Assembly: GCF_010998615.1 (NCBI RefSeq)
Contig: NZ_JAAEAH010000004.1
Coordinates: forward strand, 1-64,000
Source: Myxococcus sp. CA023
GTDB lineage: Bacteria > Myxococcota > Myxococcia > Myxococcales > Myxococcaceae
Length of the DNA: 64,000 bases
Direction of reading: 5' to 3'
The position numbers and the translations under genes were made by a program. Below, piece by piece: positions 19,181 to 28,400 of this stretch. The number at the start of each line of letters is the position of its first letter. The stretch's first letter is position 1. The notes below the pieces were generated by a model. It did no database searches, was not told the DNA's origin, and was given only the letters and a program-made list of their open reading frames with translations.

Positions 19181-20104
19181 ATGCGGGACATGAAGGATTC
19201 ACTGAAGGGACGCGTGGCACTGGTCGCGGGCGGCACGCGAGGAGCAGGCCGGGGCATCGCGGTGCAGCTCGGCGCGGCGGGCGCCACCGTCTACGTCACG
19301 GGCCGGACGACACGGGCCCAGCGCTCGGAGCAGAACCGGCCGGAGACCATTGAAGAGACCGCCGAGCAGGTGACGGCGGCGGGTGGGATCGGCATCGCCG
19401 TGCAGACGGACCACCTGGTGCACGAACAGGTCCAGGCCCTGGTGGAGCGCATCGATGGGGAACAGGGCCGGCTCGACGTGCTCGTCAACGACATCTGGGG
19501 CGGCGAGTCCATCTTCGAGTGGAGCAAGAGCGTGTGGGAGCACTCGCTCGACAAGGGGCTGCGGCTGCTCCGGCTGGGCGTGGACACACACCTCATCACC
19601 AGCCACTTCGCCCTGCCGCTGCTCATCCGCCGCCCGGGCGGACTCGTGGTCGAGGTCACCGACGGCACCGCCGACTACAACGCGACGAACTACCGCATCT
19701 CCACGTTCTACGACCTCGCGAAGGCCTCCGTGCTCCGGCTGGCCTGGAGCCAGGCTCGAGAGCTCAGGCCCCATGGCGCCACCGCCGTCGCGCTGACGCC
19801 GGGCTGGATGCGCTCCGAAGGCATGCTGGAGCACTTCGGCGTCACCGAGGCGAACTGGCGCGACGCGACGGTGAAGGAGCCCCACTTCGTCATCTCGGAG
19901 ACGCCGGCCTATGTCGGCCGAGCCGTGGCCGCGCTGGCATCGGACGCGGACAAGGCGCGGTGGAACGGACAGTCCCTGTCCAGCGGCCAGCTCGCACGCG
20001 TCTACGGATTCACGGACCTGGATGGCAGCCAGCCCGATGCCTGGCGCTACGTCGTCGAGGTCCAGGACGCGGGCAAGCCCGCCGACGCCACTGGTTACCG
20101 GTAG
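19181..20104 (+). CDS. SDR-family NAD(P)-dependent oxidoreductase
   Basis: 307 residues from the ATG at 19181, preceded by AGGAGG at ideal spacing. The cofactor motif is VAGGTRGAGRGIA (TGxxxGxG type) and the active-site region is STFYDLAKASVLRLAW (YxxxK variant, Y-D-L-A-K). The acidic/basic residues after strand 2 (TGRTTR) suggest NADP preference. The C-terminal region is longer than a minimal SDR (DGSQPDAWRYVVEVQDAG), as in the dehydrogenases annotated as DHRS1-like. The substrate is unknown. Only 12 bp separate it from the next gene. Confidence 0.9.
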   Translation: MRDMKDSLKGRVALVAGGTRGAGRGIAVQLGAAGATVYVTGRTTRAQRSEQNRPETIEETAEQVTAAGGIGIAVQTDHLVHEQVQALVERIDGEQGRLDVLVNDIWGGESIFEWSKSVWEHSLDKGLRLLRLGVDTHLITSHFALPLLIRRPGGLVVEVTDGTADYNATNYRISTFYDLAKASVLRLAWSQARELRPHGATAVALTPGWMRSEGMLEHFGVTEANWRDATVKEPHFVISETPAYVGRAVAALASDADKARWNGQSLSSGQLARVYGFTDLDGSQPDAWRYVVEVQDAGKPADATGYR

Positions 20105-20116
20105 ACACTGCCCAGG

Positions 20117-21061
20117 GTGGGTCTTCCAGGACCACGACTCGTCAAGTTCTACGCCGCCCCGGAGTCCGCGCCGCCGGTCGACACGAAGTTCACCTTCGCC
20201 GTCATCCCCGACACACAGAACGAGGTCCTCACCACGCCCCCCGCGCGACTCACGCACCGGCTCCAGTGGCTGGTGGACAACCGGAGCTCGCTCGAACTGC
20301 GCTTCGTGCTGCACACGGGCGACGTCGTGAACTGGGACACGCCGGACCACATCCAGTACGTGCGCGCCAGCGAGGCCACCAAGATTCTGGACGCCGCCGG
20401 CCTGCCCTACGTCTACGCCATTGGCAACCATGACACCGCGGCCGTGTGCCCCGGCGGCAGCGCCTGCCCGGGCAACGTCAACGCCAACCTGCGCGACACC
20501 ACCACCTTCAACGCGCACTTCCCGCTCACGCGCTTCACCGCGCTGGGTGGCGTCTACGAGCCGGGGAAGATCGACAACTCCTACCACACGTTCTCCGCCG
20601 GCGGCCTGGACTGGCTGGTGGTCAACCTGGAGCTGTGGGCCCGCACGGGCGCCGTGGACTGGGCGAAGACGGTGCTGGCGCAACATCCGCGTCACAACGT
20701 CATCATCAACACCCACTCCCACCTGAATGGCAGCGGAGCCATCGAGCAGAGCAACGGCGGCTATGGCAACAACAGCCCGCAGTACGTGTTCGACCAACTC
20801 ATCAAGCAGTACGCCAACGTGCGGTTCGTCTTCTCCGGGCACACGGGCAATGCCGCGTACCGGGCCAGCACGGGGGTCCACGGCAACACCATCCACCAAA
20901 TCCTGACGGCGTATCACGAGAACACATCGAACCTGACGCGGTTGGTGGAGGTGGACACGGCGGCCAACACCTTCTCCACGCGGGTGTACTCGCCGATGAC
21001 GAACGCGGAGAAGCAGGACGGCTCTAAATTCACCATCAGTAACGTGAGCTGGGTCCGCTGA
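20117..21061 (+). CDS. Metallophosphoesterase, probably truncated at the 5' end
   Basis: 314 residues from a GTG at 20117. The calcineurin-like metal motifs are all present: FAVIPDTQ, LHTGDVVNW, AIGNHD, NTHSH and FSGHTGN. Family members are normally secreted and have a signal peptide; here none exists, and the frame begins abruptly 12 bp after the SDR stop. The +1 frame immediately before (WVFQDHDSS) joins well to KFYAAPES in this frame if one base is restored near 20152, suggesting a frameshift or a 5' deletion that fused the gene to the SDR. It may be a non-exported fragment or a pseudogene. Confidence 0.7.
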   Translation: MGLPGPRLVKFYAAPESAPPVDTKFTFAVIPDTQNEVLTTPPARLTHRLQWLVDNRSSLELRFVLHTGDVVNWDTPDHIQYVRASEATKILDAAGLPYVYAIGNHDTAAVCPGGSACPGNVNANLRDTTTFNAHFPLTRFTALGGVYEPGKIDNSYHTFSAGGLDWLVVNLELWARTGAVDWAKTVLAQHPRHNVIINTHSHLNGSGAIEQSNGGYGNNSPQYVFDQLIKQYANVRFVFSGHTGNAAYRASTGVHGNTIHQILTAYHENTSNLTRLVEVDTAANTFSTRVYSPMTNAEKQDGSKFTISNVSWVR

Positions 21062-21081
21062 TGCTCTAGGGTAGGCGGGCC

Positions 21082-22203
21082 GTGACGTCCACGCCCGCCT
21101 CCCCTGCCCTCGTCTCCCGTGATCGCATCCGAGCCATCGACTGGCTCCGGGGCATCGCGGTCCTCTTCATGGTCCAGACGCACACCCTGGCCTTGCTCAC
21201 GCCCGAGCTGCGGCAGAGCGAATGGGTGGCGCGGCTGCTGCGCGTCGACGGGCTGGTGGCCCCCGCGTTCATCTTCTCCGCCGGCTTCGCCACCGCCCTG
21301 ATGATGGTCCGCAGCGCCGCCAGCGGCATGCTCCGCGAGCGCGTCCACCGCAACCTCCGCCGCGCTGGCGAGGTGCTCGCGGTGGCCACCCTGGTCAACT
21401 GGGCGTGGTTCCCCCTGCTGCGCGAGCCCCAGTGGATCTTCCGCATGGACATCCTCCAGTGCGTGGGCCTGTGCCTGCTCATCGTCCTGCCGGTGGCCGC
21501 GCTGCTCTCCGCTCGCCCCAAGGTGCTGAGCGTCGGCGCCTTCGTGTTGGCCATGGCCACGTTCGCCGTGTCGCCCCTGGGTGAACAGGTGGATGGCCCC
21601 TGGGCCACGCTGACGGAGAAGTCCTCCTTCGCGCCCTTCCCGCTGCTGCCCTGGCTGGGCTACGCGTGGCTGGGCGTCTTCGCGGGAACGGTGGCGGGCG
21701 CCTGGGGCCGCGCCGGGCTCATCAAAGCGCTGCTGGTGCTGATGGGGCTGGGCTTCACGGGCGCGGTGCTCGGTGACTTTCTCTACGGCCTCTATCCGCC
21801 TCACCGCTTCTTCGTCGCCAATCCCTCCAACGCGGCGGCGCGCTTCGGCTGGGTGAGCACGGTGCTGCTCGTGTTGACGTGGCTGGAGGCCCGGGTGCCC
21901 GCGGACGCGGCGCCGTCCCGGCTGCGGCGCTTCGTGGAGGTGTTCGGCACGTCCTCTCTGTCCGCGTACTTCTTCCACGAGATGCTGCTCTTCTACCGGC
22001 TGGGCGGCGTCTTCTCCTTCCAGCGCTTCTGGGGAGACCGCAGCGGCTGGCTCCAGTACTGGGTGCTGACGGCCGTCATCATCGGCCTCACCTTCGTGCT
22101 GTGCGTCGCCCTGGACCGGCTGGAGCGCGTGCTGCGGCCCGCGCTCCGGAACCTCTCGGAACGGCTGTTCCGGCAGGGCCAGCACGCCCCCGCCGGGCGC
22201 TGA
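21082..22203 (+). CDS. DUF1624-type membrane acyltransferase (HGSNAT-like)
   Basis: 373 residues, GTG start. About ten hydrophobic segments. The N-terminal block RDRIRAIDWLRGIAVLFMVQTHT (R-..-D.LRG) is the signature of the acyltransferase-3 superfamily, and the DUF1624/heparan-alpha-glucosaminide acetyltransferase family places a His in the first helix as here (QTHT). LLPWLGYAWLGVFAG and FGTSSLSAYFFHEMLLFY are typical later helices. Predicted to acylate a sugar or lipid at the inner membrane; substrate unknown. It ends 1 bp before the convergent VOC gene. Confidence 0.8.
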   Translation: MTSTPASPALVSRDRIRAIDWLRGIAVLFMVQTHTLALLTPELRQSEWVARLLRVDGLVAPAFIFSAGFATALMMVRSAASGMLRERVHRNLRRAGEVLAVATLVNWAWFPLLREPQWIFRMDILQCVGLCLLIVLPVAALLSARPKVLSVGAFVLAMATFAVSPLGEQVDGPWATLTEKSSFAPFPLLPWLGYAWLGVFAGTVAGAWGRAGLIKALLVLMGLGFTGAVLGDFLYGLYPPHRFFVANPSNAAARFGWVSTVLLVLTWLEARVPADAAPSRLRRFVEVFGTSSLSAYFFHEMLLFYRLGGVFSFQRFWGDRSGWLQYWVLTAVIIGLTFVLCVALDRLERVLRPALRNLSERLFRQGQHAPAGR

Positions 22204-22204
22204 C

Positions 22205-22693
<489 letters not shown>

Positions 22694-22836
22694 GGCGCGG
22701 CACCCTGTCAGACGGAGGTGCTCCAGACAAGGACGCCCGGCCCGGGTGTTCGCCGGAAAATTCATTCGGCTTTAGACCCTTTTTCGCGGGCCATGCGTTT
22801 TCGGGAGGCGACCTACTCACCGACCTTGGAGCCCCG

Positions 22837-24621
22837 ATGTCCCCCTTCTCGCTGAAGCGCCAACTGACCGTCTGGGGAAGTGCCCTTCTCGTCGCCAGCA
22901 CCCTGCCCGCATGCCACAACCGGAGCCCCGCCAACGACGAGCGCGCCAGGCTCGAGGAGCCCCGTCCCGCGGCCCAGACGGAGAGCGCCGCACGCGCCCC
23001 GGAACGTGAGGAGTTCACCAGTGACCGGGACAGCGCCGAGCCGTCCGTGGGCGCGGCCACGCTCGCCGGCGCCCCGCCGCACGCGCCCGCTCTCGCCATG
23101 CCCATGCAGCCCTCGCCGGCGCCTGAAGCCGCCAAGAAGGTCTCCAGGAGCAAAGCCGAGCTGCATCGCCGCGAACCGGGGCCCATGAAGCCGTCCGCTG
23201 ACGCCTTGGCGGGCGCCCCCCTCGAGTCCAAACCACGGGACGCCGCTCCCGCGGGCGGAAACACCTTCGAGGCCTGGAAGGCCAACGCCTTCGTCGAGAC
23301 GGCCAAGGACCCGCTCTCCACGTTCGCCGCAGATGTGGACACCGCGTCGTACACGGTGTCGCGCCGCTACCTCGTCAACGGCCAGCTCCCGCCCGCCTCT
23401 GCCGTCCGCGTGGAGGAGTTCGTCAACTACTTCAAGTTCCGCTACGCGCCCCCGGAGACGGGCGCCTTCGCGGTGCACCTGGAGGGCGCGCCCTCGCCCT
23501 TCGACGCCAAGCGCCACTTCCTGCGCGTGGGCGTGCAGGGCAAGGTGGTCTCGCGCTCGCAGCGCAAGCCCGCGCACCTCGTGTTCCTCGTGGACACCAG
23601 CGGCTCCATGCACTCGGAGGACAAGCTGCCGCTCGCGAGGGAGGCCATCAAGGTCGCCGTCAAGAACCTCAACGAGAACGACACCGTCGCCATCGTCACC
23701 TACGCGGGCAACACCCGGGACGTGCTGCCGCCGACGCCCGCCACCGACGTGAAGAGCATCCACGCCGCGCTCGACTCGCTCACGGCCGGTGGCGGCACGG
23801 CGATGGGCTCCGGCATGGAGCTGGCCTACCGCCACGCCGTGAAGAAGGCCTCCGGCAGCGTGGTGTCCCGCGTCGTCGTCCTCACCGACGGTGACGCCAA
23901 CATCGGCCGGAACGTGAGCGCCAACGCCATGCTGGACAGCATCCACAAGTACACGGCCGAGGGCGTCACCCTCACCACCGTGGGCTTCGGCATGGGCAAC
24001 TACCGCGACGACCTGATGGAGAAGCTCGCGGACAAGGGCAACGGCAACTGCTTCTACGTGGACAGCCTGCGCGAGGCGAAGAAGGTGTTCGAGACGCAGC
24101 TCACCGGCACGCTGGAGGTCATCGCCAAGGACGTGAAGTTCCAGGTGGAGTTCAACCCCGCCGCCGTCCGCCGCTACCGGCTGGTGGGCTATGAGAACCG
24201 CGACGTCGCCGACCACGACTTCCGCAACGACAAGGTGGACGCGGGCGAGATTGGCGCCGGCCACAACGTCACCGCCGTGTACGAGGTGGAGCTGACGGGT
24301 GAGTCCACCGAGCCGCTGGCCACCGTCCGCGTCCGCGCCAAGGCGCCCAACGGCACCGAGGCCTCCGAGCGCGAATTCCCCTTCGAGCGCACGAAGCTGC
24401 GTGACACGCTGGCGCAGGCGTCGCCGGACTTCCGCTTCGCCGTCGCCGTGGCCGCCACCGCGGACGTCCTCCGCGACAGCCCCTCCGCGGAGGGCTGGAG
24501 CCTGGCCACGGCCGAGAAGCTGGCCGAGGGCGCCACCGAGGGTGACGCCGACCGCAAGGAGTTCGTGCGACTGGTGACGCAGGCCCGCGCCCTCAAGGGC
24601 GCCTCCGTCCGGGGCCGCTGA
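22837..24621 (+). CDS. YfbK-like von Willebrand factor A lipoprotein
   Basis: 594 residues from ATG at 22837 with TTGGAG upstream. The lipobox (LLVASTLPAC) marks a lipoprotein. After a low-complexity Ala/Pro linker comes the YfbK N-terminal domain (TFAADVDTASYTVSRRYL, VEEFVNYFKFRY), then a VWA domain with an intact MIDAS (FLVDTSGSM near residue 250, later LTDGDAN), and a C-terminal DUF3520-like domain (DFRFAVAVAATADVLR). Such proteins bind metal-dependent partners at the envelope; none is identified. A GC hairpin follows the gene. Confidence 0.92.
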   Translation: MSPFSLKRQLTVWGSALLVASTLPACHNRSPANDERARLEEPRPAAQTESAARAPEREEFTSDRDSAEPSVGAATLAGAPPHAPALAMPMQPSPAPEAAKKVSRSKAELHRREPGPMKPSADALAGAPLESKPRDAAPAGGNTFEAWKANAFVETAKDPLSTFAADVDTASYTVSRRYLVNGQLPPASAVRVEEFVNYFKFRYAPPETGAFAVHLEGAPSPFDAKRHFLRVGVQGKVVSRSQRKPAHLVFLVDTSGSMHSEDKLPLAREAIKVAVKNLNENDTVAIVTYAGNTRDVLPPTPATDVKSIHAALDSLTAGGGTAMGSGMELAYRHAVKKASGSVVSRVVVLTDGDANIGRNVSANAMLDSIHKYTAEGVTLTTVGFGMGNYRDDLMEKLADKGNGNCFYVDSLREAKKVFETQLTGTLEVIAKDVKFQVEFNPAAVRRYRLVGYENRDVADHDFRNDKVDAGEIGAGHNVTAVYEVELTGESTEPLATVRVRAKAPNGTEASEREFPFERTKLRDTLAQASPDFRFAVAVAATADVLRDSPSAEGWSLATAEKLAEGATEGDADRKEFVRLVTQARALKGASVRGR

Positions 24622-24648
24622 CACCGGGGCGCAAGCCCGCACACACGT

Positions 24649-24682
24649 CGGGGTGGAGGGTGCCTGGGGCCCTTCCACCCCG
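24649..24682 (+). terminator. Hairpin downstream of the VWA gene
   Basis: A CGGGGTGGA/TCCACCCCG stem with additional inner G-C pairs lies 27 bp after the stop. It has no T-run, so termination would be imperfect or protein-assisted. Confidence 0.45.
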
Positions 24683-24713
24683 ATGCCGTTTGGGCGGGGT
24701 ATGCTGAGCGGCC

Positions 24714-25409
24714 ATGCACCCCCTTCGCTCGAAGTCCCGACGCTTCCTCCTCCCTGTCGCCGCGGCGTTCGTCGCCTGTGGCGGTTGCAGTGACGACCCG
24801 TCTGGCGGCGGCGCGCCGCTGGGCGAGGAGCAACAGGGCATCGCCACCTTCTACGACGCCGACGGCTCCGGCAATTGCAGCTACGAGCCGACAGAGGACT
24901 TGATGGTGGCCGCCATGAACACGCCCCAGTACGCCAACAGCGCGGCCTGTGGGCAGTGCGTGGACATCACCGGGCCCAAGGGCTCGGTCCGCGTGCGCAT
25001 CGTGGACCGCTGCCCGGAGTGTGAATCCGGCCACCTGGACCTGAGTCGGCAGGCCTTCGCCCACATCGCGGAGATGCAGCAGGGCCGGGTCAACATCACC
25101 TGGACGCCGGTGTCCTGCGACGTGGCGGGGAACATCGAGTACCACTTCAAGAAAGGCAGCAATCCCTGGTGGACCGCCATCCAGGTCCGCAACCACCGCC
25201 TGCCCATCCAGAAGCTGGAGTGGCGGCGCGGCACCGGCGGATGGCAGGACGTCCCGAGAGAGAGCTACAACTACTTCGTCAACTTGAGCGGCATGGGTGA
25301 CGGCCCCTTCTCCGTGCGCGTCACCGCCGTGGACGGCCAGCAACTGGAAGACACGCTGGACAGAGTCCTCGACAACCGCAGTGCCGAGGGCTCTGGCCAG
25401 TTCCGCTAG
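24714..25409 (+). CDS. Bacterial expansin-like protein (EXLX family), lipoprotein
   Basis: 231 residues. A signal peptide ends near a lipobox (AFVACGGC). Residues ~40-125 form the double-psi beta-barrel domain: GIATFYDADGSGNCSY, ACGQCVDITGPKGSVRVRI and DRCPECESGHLDLSRQAF, where the Asp in HLDLS matches the residue essential for expansin activity. Residues ~130-225 fit the CBM63-like cellulose-binding domain (PWWTAIQVRNHRLPIQKLEW). Expansins loosen cellulose or other wall polysaccharides without hydrolysis. In a soil predator this could act on plant debris or microbial walls. It stands alone, converging with the ATPase gene. Confidence 0.9.
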   Translation: MHPLRSKSRRFLLPVAAAFVACGGCSDDPSGGGAPLGEEQQGIATFYDADGSGNCSYEPTEDLMVAAMNTPQYANSAACGQCVDITGPKGSVRVRIVDRCPECESGHLDLSRQAFAHIAEMQQGRVNITWTPVSCDVAGNIEYHFKKGSNPWWTAIQVRNHRLPIQKLEWRRGTGGWQDVPRESYNYFVNLSGMGDGPFSVRVTAVDGQQLEDTLDRVLDNRSAEGSGQFR

Positions 25410-25425
25410 CGCGCGGCGCGCGCGT

Positions 25426-28400
25426 TCAGCGCCGCAGCATGGAGCGCAACAGCTCCAGGGCCTCGGTGACGTTCTGCCAGACCTGGAGCGACTTCATGAC
25501 GCCCTCGCCCTCGCCCTGGATGGCGCGGCGCGAGGCGCGCTCCAGCGGGAGCAGCACGCCTTCCACCAACTCGATTTGACGGCTCAGCTCGGCGGGTGAC
25601 GGCCCCGTGAGCGCGGTGCGCTGCAAGGCCTCCGCGGGCACGTTGGCGGACACATTCACAGGACGCTCCGCCAGCGCGGTGATGGCGCGGGAGAGCTGCT
25701 CCATGTACGCGCCGAAGTCAGGCGAAGGCGCCAGTGCCGCCATCCGCACGGTGGGCGCGGACTCCGCCGGAGGCTCCGGTGGACGCTCCGCCTGCGCCGC
25801 CACCCGCTCCGTCAGCGCCTTGAGCAGGTGCGCCATGTGCTTGAGGTACGGCGTCAGGTCCGGCCCCGCGGCCACGGGCGCGGCGACCACGGGCGCCGGG
25901 ATGGCCTTCGCGGCCTTCACGGACTCGCGGCCCACCTTCGCCACTTCCAGCACGGCCTCGCGCAGGGACTCCAGACGCGGCAGCACCTCCACCACGGGCC
26001 CCGGCTGCTCGTCACGCGCCTGGCTGGCGGAGACGTGGTTGGCCGCCTGCACCACCGCGTCACGCACCGCGCCCAGCTGCTCCTCGATGCCGCTGAGCTG
26101 ACCGGTGACGCGGGCCACGGGGTCGTCGTCCTTGCCGCCCATGCGCTTCACGCGCGCGAAGCCCTGCTTGATGTCCTCCCAGCGCTTCGCCTTCTCCGGC
26201 GTCAGGCGCCCGCGCATCTCCGCCAGCTTGAGCAGGTTCTGCTCCGCCGCCGTCGTCAGCGTCTGGGACTCGCCCTGGTAGTGGTCGTCGATGAGCCGCT
26301 CGAGCTCGTCGTCGGTCATCGCGGAGACAATCTTCTCCGTCAGCTTGTTCATGTTGCGGTAGCTGCCCTGCAACTTGAACGCGGGCTCGGAGCGGAAGCG
26401 CTCGTCCTGCGCCGCCGAGGCGATGTACTGCAGGTTCACCTTCAGCAGCACCGACTGGGCCCGGAACATGCGCTGGAACACCGCGACGATTTCCTGGAGC
26501 TCCGCCGCCGCGTAGCCGTGCTTCAGCTCGCCCGTCTGGACCTCCTCGCCCTGCGCCATGCGAATGAGGCGGTGCGTGTCCGCCGGGTCGCGCGTGGCCA
26601 GCGGCGCCGTCACCGTGTTCGAGGTGAGCGCGTTCTCGATGTAGCTGAGCGCGAACAGGTGCTCCTTGCCGTCGAGGATGTCACCCAGGTTGTAGGTGTC
26701 CGCGCGGTTGGCGAGCATGTCCGGGATGCGGAAGCGCTCACCCGTCTCCGTGTACGGGTTGCCGGCCATGACCACGCAGAACTTCTTGCCGCGCAAGTCA
26801 TAGGTGCGCGTCCGGCCGTTCCACACGCCTTCCACGCGGCGCTGGCCGTCGCACAGGGAGATGAACTTCTGGAGCAGCTCCGGGTCCGTGTGCTGGATGT
26901 CGTCGAGGTAGAGCATCACGTTGTTGCCCATCTCGAAGGACAGGTTGATGCGCTCCACCTCCTGCCGGGACGTGGCGTTGGGCGCCTCGGCCGGGTCCAG
27001 CGACTTCACGGAGTGACCCAGCGCCGGGCCGTTCACCTTCACGAAGGTGAGCCCCAGGCGGCTGGCGACGTACTCCATCAGCGTCGTCTTGCCGTAGCCC
27101 GGGGGCGACATGAGCAGCAGCATGCCCATGCGGTCCGTGCGCTTGCCCTCTCCCGCCGCGCCCAGCTGCTTCGCCAGGTTGGCGCCGATGAGCGGCAGGT
27201 ACACCTCGTCGATGAGCCGGTTGCGCACGAAGGACGACAACACCTTCGGCGTCAGCTCCTCCAGGCGCAGCTTGCGGCGCTCGCGCTCCAGCAAGTCCCT
27301 CAGCAGCGCACGGTACGCCTGGTACTGGGGCACCCGCACCTGCCGGAACTCGCCCAGGCGCGCCAGGAACTCGTCCAGGCGCAGCGGCAGCTTCCGGTCC
27401 TGGATGCGCGAATGATTGCCCAGCAGCGCGGAGACCTCGGTGGCCGTCAGCGCGCCCGCCGTCTCGCGGTCCAGCTTGGAGCCGGTGAGCAGCAGCACCG
27501 CCGTCTCCAGCGCCACATGGACGGAATCCCCCGGCCCCCCCTCGCGCTGCGCGAGGTAGCCGTCCAGCCACACCCGGGCGAGATCCAGCCGGGCGCCCAG
27601 GTCCTTCTCCAGGCCGCGCAGGTCGTCCTCGAACGCGGACCGCGTCCCGTGCCGGTCGAGCTCATGCAGGAACGCGTCCCGCAGCGCCACCGCCTCGCCG
27701 CTGGTGGTGAAGCGCGGACGCTCCGCGCCCAGCTCCTCGACGAGGTAACGGCCCGCCTGCCGGGGCTCGGCCGGTGAGTGCGCCAGGCCGTTCGCGGTGA
27801 GGAACGTGGCGATGCGCTCGCCCAGTGCCTCGCCCACCTCGGCCATGCTGCCGCCGGACGCGAAGGTGGTGCGCAGCCGCGCCAGGCTGCGCGCGCGCCG
27901 CTGGAACACGGTGCGGGCCGCCTCGTCCGCGTCGAAGGCCCAGTACAGCGCCGCCCAGGCGCGCGGCACCGGCGCGAAGCGCAACAGGCCGGCGCCCTGG
28001 TGCAGGCCCAGCAACTTCTCCAGGATGGAGACCGCGTCCGCATCATGGACGCCGCGCTCGTAGCCCTCGTCGAAGCGGTCGGCCGCGTACGCGCGCACCT
28101 TCTCCAGCAGCGTGCCGCTGATGAGCGCCTCGTGCAGCGCATCCAGCGACTGGCCACGCTTTCCATCCTCCGCGTCCGCCAAGAGGCAGCCCGCGAGGTA
28201 CTCGGAGCGGTAGACGGCCGGCGACTCGGAGACCAGGTGCTGATCCCAGAGGTCGCGGTACTTCAGCAACTCCGCGTCATCCACCTTCTGCGCGTAGTCC
28301 GTGCCGGTGAGCTGGAGGTACAGCTCACCGTCGCGCGGAAGCAGCGTCAGGTCCAGCGGCTGCGTGTTGACGTTGAAGCGGTACGTCCCCAGCTTGATGA

